The notes below the pieces were generated by a model. The model was not told where the DNA came from. It ran no database searches and worked only from the letters and a program-made list of their open reading frames with translations. A stretch of DNA of 64,000 bases from Tachypleus tridentatus (Eukaryota; Arthropoda; Merostomata; Xiphosura; Limulidae), in assembly GCF_004210375.1 (NCBI RefSeq), contig NC_134830.1, positions 44,521,094 through 44,585,093 of the forward strand. The letters are read 5' to 3'. The position numbers were made by a program, and so were the translations under genes. Below are positions 23,428 through 35,010 of the stretch, piece by piece (position 1 is the stretch's first letter; each line of letters begins with the position of its first letter).

Positions 23428-23801
23428 TACTTCCTGGACACCTAGTAGAGTCTGTGTTACACAAAGTCTAGGATGTCACTGCAGCAAAAAATGGCGCAAC
23501 CCCATAACCAATTATATTATTTAAATTTAGAAACATAACGGTCAACTTTGTTACAAAACACTTTTCGAATACGTTATTCGAAAAGCAAAACATTTCTTTG
23601 CAACAAATATTTGAAAGATAATTTTGAATATTTCATTCATGTACAACAATAGCCAGTAGAAAAATCACTCTTAGCCATTTTTTCAGTTCCCTTAATTTTC
23701 CTCAAATCTTTCGTGGCATAAGAACTTCATCCTCTTGACCACTGTTGTCCAGGAATTCTGCAGTTGGTTTTAAACATCTCAACTGAACTGTGATAGTTAT
23801 A

Positions 23802-24077
23802 TTGTTTGTTTGTTTATTTTGAATTTCGCGCAAAGCTACTCGAGGGCTATCTGCGCTAACCGTCCCTAATTTAGCAGTGTAAGACAGCTAGGGAAGGCAG
23901 CTAGTCATCACCACCCACCGCCAACTCTTGGGCTACTCTTTTACCAACGACTAGTGGGCTTGACCGTCACATTATAACGCTCCCACAGCTAAAAGGGCTA
24001 GTATGTTTGGTGTGACGGGGATTCAAACCCGCGACCCTCAGATTACGAGTCGGATGCCCTGGCCATGCCGGGACCCT
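23802..24077 (-). repeat. SINE family A
   Basis: Complete, from a TTGTTTGTTTGTTT tail complement to GCCATGCCGGGACCC, 0.4 kb right of the mariner element. Confidence 0.88.
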
Positions 24078-24323
24078 TAACAACTGTTAATCCACCACAT
24101 AGATTACTGGCAACATTGGTGAAGCCACAACTTAGGTTATTGGCACAAATTACCCACCGTCACATCTCAATCAATAATGACAAAATGCATTCGAGTGTTG
24201 CTTAAATGTGTTGTTATTTTATTCTGTTGAAATATGATATAACAGCTAACACTCTGGAAAGAGTCACGTCAAATGGCTCTCAATGACAACAATATTAGTA
24301 AATGTTTATCATGTTTCTCCTTC

Positions 24324-24440
24324 CCCAGTAGATCATCGGTAAATCCGAATGCTTATAACGCCAAGTATTGGGTTTCGATACCTGTAATGAACATAGCACA
24401 GATAGCCTATTGTATAGCTCCGTGCTTAACAATAAACAAA
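24324..24440 (+). repeat. SINE family C
   Basis: CCCCAGTAGATCATCGGTAA, GGGTTTCGATACCTGTAATG and CCGTGCTTAACAATAAACAA. Confidence 0.75.
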
Positions 24441-24885
24441 GAGAGTCAGGTTGGATTTTTTTCTCAATAAATATATTGCGTAAAAACCAGCGTATTTCTT
24501 GAATCGAAACCAATAAAAACCACACACATATAGTAAGTTGATATCACGAAAATAATTTGCTGGCGTCACTAACTAATATCAGTATATGCAGATAAATAAA
24601 TCGTCTTGCGTTAACTTAGTCACGTGTGCAAGGATATCTAAAACAAGCTGCTTCGTGGATATAGAAGGGAAAGTCGATGTTTGCCAAGAAATTACTAATT
24701 AAAACTCGTACTGTATTGTCCCAGTCCACAGCCATGATAATAATAAACAGTTAAACTCTTTAAACTCGGATAATATTACCTGTTTTGTTTGATATACATT
24801 TAAAACGTTAATAATTTTGTTTTTCGATAAGTATAGACCAGGGGTCGGCAAAGTGCAGCTCGCGAGTAACGTATATGTGTGTGTG

Positions 24886-24984
24886 TGTTTTTTATAGCAA
24901 ACCCACATCCGACTGTCTGCTGTGTCCACCGAGGAGAATCGAATTTATGATTCTAGCATTGTAAAACCGAAAACTTATTCTTGT
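24886..24984 (-). repeat. SINE family B, partial
   Basis: TTTTTTATAGCAAACCCACA to GCATTGTAAAACCG; the head is cut by the next copy. It lies inside the hAT terminus. Confidence 0.75.
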
Positions 24985-25098
24985 GTGTTTTCTTATAGCA
25001 AAGCCACATCGGGCTATCTGCTGAGCCCACCGAAGGGAATCGAACCCCTGATTTTAGCGTTGTAAATCCGTAGACTTACCGCTGTACTAGCGGGGGGC
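24985..25098 (-). repeat. SINE family B
   Basis: TGTGTTTTCTTATAGCAAAG to CCGCTGTACTAGCGGGGG, complete. It follows directly on the previous copy, also inside the hAT terminus. Confidence 0.85.
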
Positions 25099-25199
25099 AA
25101 ACTTATTCTTGTCCCATCGAGGACGTTTTGTTTTTATATTTAGATTCCATACTTATGCATACTGCGGCTCTCTAAATGTTTTTTTTGTCTTAGAAAAAA

Positions 25200-27090
25200 A
25201 TATGTCTTCTTCTTTGAAAGGTTTCCTGCTCCTGGTAGAGACAAACATACCAAATAACTTGGTTCAATGACTTACGCCAAAACAGCACTCAGGGACCAAA
25301 AGAATGCCTTTGCTAGTCTAACACTAAGCTAAAATTACTTTACATAGATGCACGAGAAACGTATCTTAAACATAATAAACAAAATTCATTTGATATTATG
25401 TTAAACACATCATCCAGATAACACATATAGTTGTGCTTTAGAGCGGCAAACGTCTTCAGATTTCTGTCACCTCAGAAACCTTTTTAAGGAAAACCCCAAA
25501 AAATCTTATAACAATGATTTCTTCATATCTTCCCACGGTCTTCAATGTGATGTATATGCATTTGGCCAAACTGGTGTGTGTTTTTTCATTCTTGCTACTA
25601 TAGTATACAACCATTACATAATAATTTCCCGTGTATATCTATGCAGCCGTATCCGCCTGCTCTTCTTAGGTTGAAATCAACCATGTGATATGAACTGTAT
25701 CGTACTAATGCACGTACAAAACACGTTTTTTTTCTGTAGCACATTCAGTGGCGCCACGTCCTAGCCCGACTAGATACACTGGACACAATAACGTAATAGT
25801 CCTCAGGAAAGATTAATAATGGACGAGTGCCCAAGAAAGCCACGTGCTATAACAGGTTTCTAAGAAGATGAAAAAGATAAAAGTGGATTATTGTGTCAGT
25901 TTCCCATATACATAATTTTTTAAACATATGTTTCCTTCGACTCAGTGTGTCCAGCTCTACTTCCTCTAAGTGGAAAGAGACGTTGTTCCTCGGACTCATT
26001 GTTACATTTTTAACCTTATTTACAAGGTTGTAGCGCCAAGTGAAACACTGGACTCGGAAGTAGTTTAACAATAATTTATCTGTGCACTTCATTATTAAAC
26101 TACTTACATGTACGTTTCAAACGTATTTAAAAATATACAAACTAAACTAGAGCTGTATTTGTCAAAGTTGCGAAATGAGATATTAACAATGGCTTCGCTC
26201 CATTTTGACAATAATTGCAACTCGTGATGACGAGAAACCCACTTGAAGTAAAAACGTGTAATACAATAATCGCAACTTATTAAGTATAATATTCGTGTTC
26301 ATTAATTAAACACAACTGAAGTAACAGCAGTAAAAGTTCACAAGATAAAACTCAAAATATAAAACATAAGTGAAACATTATTAGCCGATATCTAATTAAC
26401 TGTTCGAAATGTGTTTTCATTTTCAATATTACGAAAGTACCCTTCGTTATTGTTCATTAACGGCCGAAGAAGTTCACATTGTATTCACTGGATTACATTT
26501 TGCTATCATATTTTAAGTTTCTTCAGGTAAACTCTTTTAATCACTCACGATCAAGAACAAAAGCAAACTTTCACTCGTTAACTTCAGTTAAGCATGAAAT
26601 GAAAATAGTTCAAGTAAATAACGTATAACAACTGATTTATGCAATTCATTCTTTTGCAAAATTCAAATATATATAAAACAATCGTGTAATATATACCATA
26701 ATATATATATGTATTAGCAATGTAGCTTCTACGTGCAGAACGTAAATAAAAAAAAAATATTATGGGCAAAGATGGTAAATTTCGTAAATATAAAAGCCAA
26801 CTTTTTTTCACTATTGACAATAAATTTAAAGCTAGAAACCTTTTCATAATTACAAAATAAGCAAACATACAAGTACTTATATATACTTTTTATCTACCCG
26901 AGTTACAATCGCGTTAAAACTAAATAAATAAATTATTAACAAAAACATTCCGACAATGAAAACAAGCCTTTATGTGATTCCTTAACGGTTAAATATTATT
27001 ATACAGCTAACAACAACTGTATGTGATGAAGGAAGACCGCGTGGTGATAACTGAATGACAAACCAAAACATTTTCATCTTAATCACGAGT
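25200..27090. other. No recognised gene
   Basis: Apart from the short fragment at 26224, AT-rich. Minus-strand frames 25847-26092 and 26584-26868 look like chance frames. Confidence 0.4.
26224..26265 (+). repeat. Short Penelope-type terminal fragment
   Basis: GATGACGAGAAACCCACTTG plus AAGTAAAAAC matches the reverse of 2920-2955 and the start of the 52084 copy. Confidence 0.45.
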
Positions 27091-27215
27091 CCCCTAGCGA
27101 TTCAGTGATAAGTTTGTCGGCTTATAACGCCAAAAACAGGGTTTCGATACCCGTGGTGAGCAGAGTAAATAGATTATTGTGTAGTTTTGTGCTTAAATAC
27201 AGCCAAATCAAACAT
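27090..27215 (+). repeat. SINE family C
   Basis: CCCCTAGCGATTCAGTGATA, GGGTTTCGATACCCGTGGTG and GTTTTGTGCTTAAATACAGC. Confidence 0.8.
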
Positions 27216-27300
27216 AAATACGAAGGAAGCAAATATCTATATTTATCTTATTTTGATTATTTCAGAATCCATCGGTTTGATTTTCATATCCTTTTTCAGT

Positions 27301-27530
27301 TAGCCTGGTGGGGGCTTTCAATTCCCAGTCTGAGGGTCACGGATTCGAACCCCCGTCGCCAAATATGCTCAATTTTTCAGTCGTGAGGGTGTTATTCTTT
27401 GGTAAAAGAGTAGCCCAAGAGTTGGTGGTGGGTAGTGTTGACTAGCTTCCTTTCCCTCCAGTTTATCACTGCTAAATTAGGGGAGGCTAGTGCAAATAGC
27501 TCTCCTATAGCTTAGAGCGAAATTCAAAAC
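27301..27530 (+). repeat. SINE family A, degenerate
   Basis: GGATTCGAACCCCCGTC, GGTAAAAGAGTAGCCCAAGA and AGCGAAATTCAAAACC are kept; internal bases around the AATCCCACTATTC block are lost. Confidence 0.75.
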
Positions 27531-27879
27531 CAGCCGAAACTTTTTCAGTTCATATTCGGGACAAACAAACACAAGTTACCACATGTTTGTTCTAGGTTTC
27601 TCAATAAAATACATAGAATTCGCCTTTAACGATTTAACAACGAGAAACTAACATAAATTTCCGAACTTTATTTAATTAAAAACAAACAAACTCGTTTTAT
27701 TTAGACCGAAAATTTCAATCTTGTATTTAGTCATTCTTATTCATAATAAATATTACTGAAACTTAGGTTACAACCTGCAAGTAATCTGAATAAACACAAT
27801 TTCAAAAATAAAATAGTGGTTTATATTGAACATTATTCTTTTGTAACTAACACTTGTGAACTGTTTTAATAAAACAAGC

Positions 27880-28130
27880 GTGCGACTCGTAATCCGTGGG
27901 TCGCGGGTTCGCGCCCGCGTCGCGCTAAACATGCTCGCCCTCCTAGCCGTGGGGGTGTATAATGTTACGGTCAATCCCACTATTCGTTGGTAAAAGAGTA
28001 GCCCAAGAGTTGGCGGTGGGTGGTGATGACTAGCTGCCTTCCCTCTAGTCTTACACTGCTAAATTAGGGACGACTAGCACAGATAGCCCTCGAGTAGCTT
28101 TGTGCGAAATTCCCAAACAAACAAACAAAA
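27880..28130 (+). repeat. SINE family A, 5'-truncated with 12-bp target duplication
   Basis: AATAAAACAAGC flanks it on both sides (27868-27879 and 28131-28142). The copy starts inside the head at GTGCGACTCG, so it was truncated at insertion, as in LINE-type reverse transcription. Confidence 0.88.
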
Positions 28131-29124
28131 AATAAAACAAGCATTTGTCGTCTACTAAATAAAGATTGATACATGATACATGGAACCAAGTCAAAAATAC
28201 CATTCAATAGAAAGCTCTATTCAACCTGTCTACATGCGCCTCGTATTACCGTAAATTATAAAATAATTAAATTAAAGTTTATTAAGTTTCATGAAATATT
28301 TCTCTTTGTTATGAATTTATCTGACAAACTTCAAATACTATCCAATTGTAAAGTATTTAAACATAAATAAACCACAAAGTAACAGGCTCAATAGTATTTA
28401 CAAACGTCAATATTTCTTGGTTATTTTGTGTATTGTTGCCTGAGGTATTTCATTTGATCATACGTAGACCACTAAACAAGAGATTCAGGAACGTGATCAC
28501 TTTCAAGAGGTAAACTTCCTTTTACAGGAATGAACTTGTGATTCATCTAATTTTGTGATCCTACATGAAGTTCTTTGTGTTAATGACAGTACATAAGAGT
28601 ATTCACTTACATTTTCTGTCTCACATTAGTATTATTTTGAATTAAATTAACATGTGAAATAAACCTAATCAGTTACAAGCTCTGCCTGAATACACACACA
28701 TGTATACCTAAGCTCTAAAGTTTATCCCGTTTATCCAATAAAAAATGTGTATACATCTGTATACGAGTATACATCATAAAGCATCGTAATATTAGCCTAA
28801 CTGAATGTGTAATTTCCTTAAATAATAATAAATTTATTTATAGTGAATGTGCAAACTTTACCGTGTTTATCCGTATACATACTTTTATGTTTGGCTACAT
28901 ATTAATTTTTAGTATACTAAACAGATTTTCTTGTAAATAATACAGAATAAAAAATTAGTATCGTTCAGGTTATACGTTTTTCAAATCCTTTATGAAAACA
29001 GCTTTACTGTGGTAAGTAAAAAACAACTCAAAATACCATATATTTATAAACACGACACCTTCGTACGAAATCTAGCGATGAAAGGAAAATTACCCCAAAC
29101 GATGTAACACTGAAATAAGATGCA

Positions 29125-29195
29125 GACTATGATGACAAGAAATCCACTTGAAGTGAAACTGTATTTCAGGACGGCTGAGGTGGGCTTTATTAGTA
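29125..29195 (+). repeat. Short Penelope-type terminal fragment
   Basis: GATGACAAGAAATCCACTTG followed by AGGACGGCTGAGGTGGGC resembles the 52084-52140 stretch. Confidence 0.4.
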
Positions 29196-29629
29196 AAAGA
29201 TGGGAACAGAGTGTTAAGTTGGTTTAAAGTATATTTTTAGGAAATGCTTGTAGAAACAACATTTAGTAGCGACATCTAGTGCGTTATCAAGTAAACATAA
29301 TCTGCATCTTATTAATTTGAGATAACACTCGGAAGTGTTATATTATGCAGAGTACTGCATAATAGATAACAAACAAGAATAATTTGTTAGAGTACTTAAA
29401 ATCCATATACTCAGGTACGTTTAAATCATAAAGCAAGAGGGAGTCCTTGATAGCAGCTACACTTCAAATTCTTTTAGGTAGAATTACAGTAAATAATCTT
29501 TAAGACCTTTGTTTCCTTTCTTTTTATAAGCTATATTTTTATGCGTCTGCTGTTGCATCGTGGGGCGCACGAACACGCGATTCGATTTTATTACTCATCA
29601 GGTTTTTTACCAGTCTACCCTCAATTTAA

Positions 29630-29800
29630 AAGTCCTTTAGGTTGGGTTACAGTAAATTAATATATATGAGATTTTGGGCGTGATGAAATACATCAATCGA
29701 AAGGGTTTGACCGTCCGAATCAAAAACTGTAATTAAATCTTAAATAGACCAATAGATGATGAATATATCGGTTAAAAGTTTACAGTTAAAAAATTTAGAA
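29630..29800 (+). repeat. Dispersed repeat E, copy 2
   Basis: GATGAAATACATCAATCGAA, TTTGACCGTCCGAATCAAAA and ACTGTAATTAAATCTTAAAT follow the same order as copy 1 at 5950-6160, ending in an A-rich tail. Class unknown. Confidence 0.5.
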
Positions 29801-30099
29801 CAGTTCAATGAACCATGCTAAAAACAAACAGTGAATGATTCAGTTCTTCCCACAATGAAAAATAGCCTCTAGATCAATCGTGTAATAACTTCCACCATAA
29901 ATAAGTTTATATATTGCTCAGGAAACCAATAAATGAATAGCGAAAAACACTGTCAACGGTATTATTTTTTACCAAACAAATTATGTATTTTGAAAACAAC
30001 AACATTAAGTTATATATTTATCTATAATAATTATGTGCAATCAGTTTCACAACAGAAATGTGTATAAAAACAATTGAAAAAAAAAAAAGATTACCGTAT

Positions 30100-30150
30100 T
30101 TTTTTTTGGTCAACTTTGCGCAAAGCTGCACAAGGGCTATCTGCGCTAGC
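30100..30150 (-). repeat. SINE family A fragment next to another copy
   Basis: Only the tail-proximal 50 bases (TTTGCGCAAAGCTGCACAAG to CTGCGCTAGC), cut off by the neighbouring copy that starts at 30151. Confidence 0.7.
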
Positions 30151-30402
30151 TTGTTTGTTTTTTGTTGTTGTTTTTAATTTCGCGCAAAGCTACTCAAGGG
30201 CTATGAGCGCTAGCCGTTCCTAATTTAGCAGTGTTAGACAAGAGGAAAGGCAGCTAGCTAGTCATCACCACCCACCTCCAACTCTTAGGCTACTCTTTTA
30301 CAAACGAATAATAGAATTGACCGTCACATTATAATGCCCTCACAGCTGAAAGGGCGAGCATTTGTAGTTGGACCGGAATTCGAACCCGCAACCCTCGGGC
30401 CA
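30151..30402 (-). repeat. SINE family A, head truncated
   Basis: TTTCGCGCAAAGCTACTCAA to GGAATTCGAACCCGCAACC; the A box is missing. Its tail abuts the fragment 30100-30150, suggesting insertion into it. Confidence 0.8.
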
Positions 30403-30557
30403 AAACATTTATTAAAGAGTGTAATTTGATACTACAAGAAAGTTTCTAAAATCATATTTTTGCAGAACGACATGAGATAATTGTATTTAAAAAGGTAGTA
30501 TATTATTATGTGTTCTTTTTTTTTATTATAACGTTCTGCGTTTATTATAGAGAAGTT

Positions 30558-30830
30558 GGCTCGGCATGGCCGGATGGTTAAGGTATTCGACTCGCAATGT
30601 GAGAGGCGTGGGTTTGAACACCCGTCATACCAAATATGCCTGCCCTTTCAGCCGTGGGGTAGGGGAGCGTTACAATGTAACGGTCAATCTTACTGTTTAC
30701 TGGTAAAAGAGTACCTTAAGAGTTGGCGGTGAATATTGACGACTAGTTGCTTTTCCTATAGCAATAGTTTTACATTGCTATATTAAAGCAGCGTAGCCCC
30801 GTGAAGTTTTGTGAGAAATTCTAAAAGAAA
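30558..30830 (+). repeat. SINE family A, diverged
   Basis: TGGCTCGGCATGGCCGGATG head, GTGGGTTTGAACACCCGTC B box; the distal body is badly mutated. Confidence 0.8.
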
Positions 30831-31045
30831 CCAACAAGTCTTGGGAAGTATTCATAGTATATTTAAAAATAAATTATCTGTTGTTTTTTTTAAAGTACCT
30901 TTTATGTATTGTAAAGCCAGATACTAATAAGTTATGCATTATATATGTAAAATCGGCTCGTTTGTGTTGAGAAAATATTTTACGTAGAGAAGCGAACAAC
31001 ATTTCGACCTAATCAGTGATGTGGAGAAACCCACTTGTTGAGAAA

Positions 31046-31182
31046 TTTATGTGCAAAAACGGCTCGTTTGGGTTGAGAAAATATTTGACATAGAAGAGCG
31101 AACAACGTTTCGACCTTCTTCGATGACCGCTCTTCTATGTCAAATATTTTCTCAACCCAAACGAGCCGTTTTTGCACATAAA
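31046..31182. repeat. Perfect 55-bp inverted repeat at the Penelope-like 3' end
   Basis: Arms 31046-31100 and 31128-31182 are exact reverse complements with a 27-base spacer (contains ACGTTTCGACCTTCTTCGAT). A related single unit lies just left at 30953-31045. Head-to-head terminal repeats are known for Penelope-like elements. Confidence 0.9.
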
Positions 31183-31267
31183 CGTTTCGACCTTCTTCGG
31201 TCATCGTCAGGCTCACAAAGAAAGAAAGAGGTAACTGACCGGAAGCTGACCACATATTTGGAAGGTG

Positions 31268-32372
31268 TTATGTAATGAGTGTCGGAATGTAGAGGGCAGT
31301 GTTAGATGTTTGAATATATAATTTTATATTATTTATTTTATTATTTTTATATAGATATAAAGGTGTTCCTTTGTATTGGTTTATTTTGGGCCTAAGTTGT
31401 TGTGTAAGTGAGGCTTCTTTAATTTTGAGTTTGTTTATGTTTGTTTCTTTATTTAGTATTTGAGTGTTTTCTATGGTTATGTTGTGTTTATTTGACTTGC
31501 AGTGTTCGAAAACGTGTGAAGGTGACTTTTTATGTTCTTTGAATCTGGTTTCCATTTTTCTACTTGTTTCTCTAATATAGAAGTCGTGGCAGTTATCACA
31601 TTGCATTTTATAAATAATGTTGGTGTGGTGTTTGTCAGTGTAGTTTTTACATAGTATAGACCTCAGTTTTGTGCCTGGTTTTTGAATAAATTTGGTATTA
31701 ACTGGAATGTTATATTTTGTTACTAGTTTTTTGCCAAATGTTGGTTATTTTTCTGCTGATGTCGGGAACATATGGTATGCAGCAGTATATGGTTTCGTGA
31801 TTTTTTGATTCGTGAGATATATTTACTTTTGTTGGTTGTTTTTCCTTTATGTCTAGGTGTGTGCGTGTAATGTTTTCTACGGTTTGTGGAGGAAACTTCT
31901 TGATGTTGATGAAGTATTGAATTATTTTGTCTAATTCATCGTTAATTTTATCTGGTGAGCATAGCTTTATGGCTGTGTTTATTTGGTTTCTTAGTATGTT
32001 GAGTTTTTGTTTTGTTTCATGTGCTGAGTCCCAAGGAATGTATAGTCCAGTATGTGTGATTTTTCGGTGGATTTCTGTTTTAAATTGTATGTCGGTTCTT
32101 GTAATTTTGAAGTTAAAAAATGATATTTGATTGCTTTCTTCCTGTTCACATGTGAAGTTAATGTTGGGATATATAGAGTTAATGTAATTGAAAAAATTAA
32201 GTGTGTGTTCTGTAGATCTGAATCCCGAAATCGTGTCGTCTACATATCTGTACCAGTATAGTGGTGGATGTAATGCTGTGTTAATTGCTTGTGTTTCAAC
32301 TTGTGTCATAAAAGTATTAGCTAGAACTGGTGATACTGGGTTGCCCATGCTTCCATGGGTATTCAACCACTA
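31268..32372 (-). mobile_element. Penelope-like retroelement, 5'-truncated (RT + GIY-YIG)
   Basis: The minus strand codes for the C-terminal half of a Penelope-like polyprotein. An open frame at 32366-31710 has GSMGNPVSPVLANTFM (RT motif B) and YRYVDDTISGF (catalytic YVDD), then the connector. After a frame change, 31606-31268 holds the GIY-YIG endonuclease region (CDNCHDFYIRETSRKMETRFKEHKK). The usual GIG is changed to IRE here, while the other copy keeps IGETSR. Sequence upstream of RT motif B is missing: the similarity ends near 32372, as expected of 5' truncation. The 3' side runs into the inverted repeats at 30950-31215. Confidence 0.88.
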
Positions 32373-32631
32373 GTTGCCATTTGCTCTACCTATTCAGACT
32401 GGTGAGCGCCCTAGAGATGTTAGATGACCAAGATCTATGTAAAAGAATGGTAATTTTTGGTATATTTCAATAATTCTTTTCACTCAAAAATATTTTAGAA
32501 TTGGCATAATTTGTCATTTCGAAATATTTATTTAGTATTAGTTTTAGAAAAGGTAAAATATATTGTTCAAGCTTACATTTTTGAACAGTTCTTTGAAGTC
32601 TCGACTTTAAACAATACACTTATTAATTTTC

Positions 32632-32866
32632 TGAGGTCGCCAGTTCGAATCCACGTCACACCAGACATGTTCGTCCTTTCAGCCTTTCAGTGTGGGCGTT
32701 ATAATGTTATGGTCAATCCCACTATTCGTTGGTAAAAAAGTAGTCCAAGAGTTAACGGTGAGGACTTGCTGCCTTCCATCTAGTCTTACACCACTAAATT
32801 AGGAACGGCCGGCGCAGATAGCCCTGTTGTAGCTTTGAGCGAAATTAAAAAAACAAACAAACACTC
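32632..32866 (+). repeat. SINE family A, 5'-truncated
   Basis: Begins GAGGTCGCCAGTTCGAATCC and runs to the CAAACAAACA tail; the A box is missing. Confidence 0.8.
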
Positions 32867-33244
32867 TATTATTGTATTAGTACAGCGTCCCCTTATACTC
32901 TTTTTACGTGTTATGATTTGTCTCTGACGAGTATCCGCTTTATTATATTACGTATTACGATTTGACATAGTCTGAAATTTTAATTTAGAAGTTAATTGAA
33001 TGTCGAGAGGTATCAAATTTATGATTTTATTGATGGTTCACGATAAGCGAATGAATTACATGTTAATACACAAGTACACTTCACTTGACGAGAAACTGTC
33101 TAATATCCTTAGAGAAATACTAACGTCCGATGTTAATTAACTGAAGTTAAACGCTTTGTAATGTTCGAAATCTATAAATGTTCCTAGTCAGTATCGGTAG
33201 TTTTCCCGATTAGTAAGCGTTTATCACAGTTACAACCTCCGAGG

Positions 33245-33496
33245 TTTGTTTGTTTTTTAAGTTCGCGCACAGCTACACGAGGACTATCTGCGCTAGTCGT
33301 CCCTAATTTAGCAGTGTAAGACTAGAGGGAAGGCAGCTAGTCATTACCACACACCGCCAGCGAATAGTGGGATTGACAGTCACATTATAACGCCCCCACA
33401 GCTGAAAGGGCGAGCATGTTTGGTGCGACCGGGATTCGAACCCGCGACCCTCGGATTACGAATCGAGTACCTTAACAACCTGGCCATGCCGAGCCA
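33245..33496 (-). repeat. SINE family A with internal deletion
   Basis: About 25 bases between CACCGCCA and GCGAATAGTGGGATTG are missing; otherwise complete to CATGCCGAGCC. Confidence 0.85.
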
Positions 33497-34051
33497 GTGT
33501 ACTCATTATACCAAACAAACAATATAAAAAGTGTTTCTCCGTGTGTCGGTTTATGAACGTTAAGACGAGGTTCTAGAAATTTCAGTTGGCAACAAGCTAC
33601 AACATATATTGTCGACTTTTACACTCGAGAATCTTCTACAAATTCCAGAGAAGGGGCAGACATTTCACCAACAAATATTTAATAGTATAAGTTATATGCA
33701 TTTCTAAATACATATTTAACTAAAACAAACATCGATATTTTTAAAAAAAACGTAACACTAAATCAGTAACAAAACTTACAGTATGCCACTAATAACAACC
33801 ACTAATGAAGCTCAGCTCTAAAAATAGAATAGGAAAGGTTAAATATCATTGTTTATGTTAATATAAAGAGGTGTAAGTTATGAATTCACAAGACAATTAT
33901 AAGACCCAGCAAACACGAAGAATGGAATCGAATAGAAAGTTTATAATACTTAAGAAGAACTCACAGACCTGGGAATTCCTTATAGCTATTTAGACAACTT
34001 AAAGTACTAGAAAATGTTTCCTTGTTGAATTGTATCTCTTTAAAAACTTGT

Positions 34052-34164
34052 TCATTGTCAAGTACAAAGCTAATCAATGGGCTGTCCATGCTATGTCTCC
34101 CACGAGTACCAAAACCGGTTTTTTAGCGGCATGAGCCATCAACATACTGCTGAGCCACTAGAGG
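34052..34164 (-). repeat. SINE family C
   Basis: CAAGTACAAAGCTAATCAAT, CACGAGTACCAAAACCGG and ATACTGCTGAGCCACTAGAG. Confidence 0.75.
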
Positions 34165-34271
34165 GCTGTTTAAAAACTACGGAAATTTAATGAATATTAT
34201 TGTTAGATTTTTCTTATTTAAGCAACCTAGGTAAGAAAAAAAAATATTATATATTAGATATAAATTGACAT

Positions 34272-34379
34272 TCACCAACATTGTTGTTCGCAAAAAGTTT
34301 TGTTACTTAGTCTGACTTGATGCCATTGCGAAAGAGCAGATAAATCTTCATCAGGTTTTGCTTCGGATGACCATTGCAA
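34272..34379 (-). other. Exon-like open segment
   Basis: On the minus strand an acceptor (TTTATTTTGCAG) is followed by 35 codons, starting LQWSSEAKPDEDLSALSQWH and then QVRLSNKTF, up to a TGA. It looks coding but is unrecognised and has no visible partner exon. Confidence 0.2.
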
Positions 34380-34907
34380 CTGCAAAATAAAGTAACAAAT
34401 ATATATGTATATCAAATTTGTAAAAAAAAAATTGTATGCGGGGCGATTACAAAGAAAGACTTACATCTCTGTCACCAGTACAAGAAGGCGAAATTATACA
34501 AGAGTGTTAAGTTTATCATGAGGATGGAAATGCTATAATAGTCACATATTATCACTAGGGGCGCCACAGTGTTTCATTTTGTGTATTTCTTGCGTGTATC
34601 GCAGTGCAGCTCAATCAGCCATCATGAAACTGATAAAGTGTACAAGGAGGCTATGCTATTATACCTAAGGATACAATGCAGAGGCGAGTTTCAGGGATAT
34701 TGTAAAATGCATGGGATCCACTGAGGGCCTTGTTTTAGTTGTAGTGTATGCAAGTTCAGACAAATATTTAAGAAGACTAGTTAGACTTGTGATTAACCAC
34801 GTACATGCTTACCAAGCATAGGGTCTTGGAATGCCTCTGGAACAGCATGTTGTACATCCAACTCCAAGATATTTCAGCATGTTCATGACTGTTTATTTCC
34901 CCTCTCC

Positions 34908-35010
34908 CCCAGTGGCTTAACAGTAAGTCTGAAAAATGAGTTTCAATACCTGTGGTGAACATAGTACAAAGAGCTCATTGTGTAACTTTGTGCTTAACGA
35001 CAAACTAACA
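34908..35010 (+). repeat. SINE family C, internal deletion
   Basis: CCCAGTGGCTTAACAGTAAG runs straight into GAGTTTCAATACCTGTGGTG; tail TTTGTGCTTAACGAC. Confidence 0.7.

Larger units (their letters stand above)
24839..25190 (+). mobile_element. hAT terminus split by SINE insertions
   Basis: CAGGGGTCGGCAAAGTGCAG and CTCGCGAGT at 24839-24868 match the known hAT terminal sequence; its continuation, ACTGCGGCTCTCTAAATG, resumes at 25160. Between the two lie two family-B SINEs. The other hAT end is not visible. Confidence 0.65.
28143..30099. other. Mostly unrecognised sequence
   Basis: Holds the Penelope fragment at 29125 and repeat E at 29630. GTATACATCTGTATACGAGT near 28750 is a local palindromic patch. 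Confidence 0.4.

Noticed and set aside
31051-31275. Matching frames on both strands at 31013-31275
   Set aside because: They share peptides only because the sequence is a perfect hairpin; the region is a Penelope terminal repeat.
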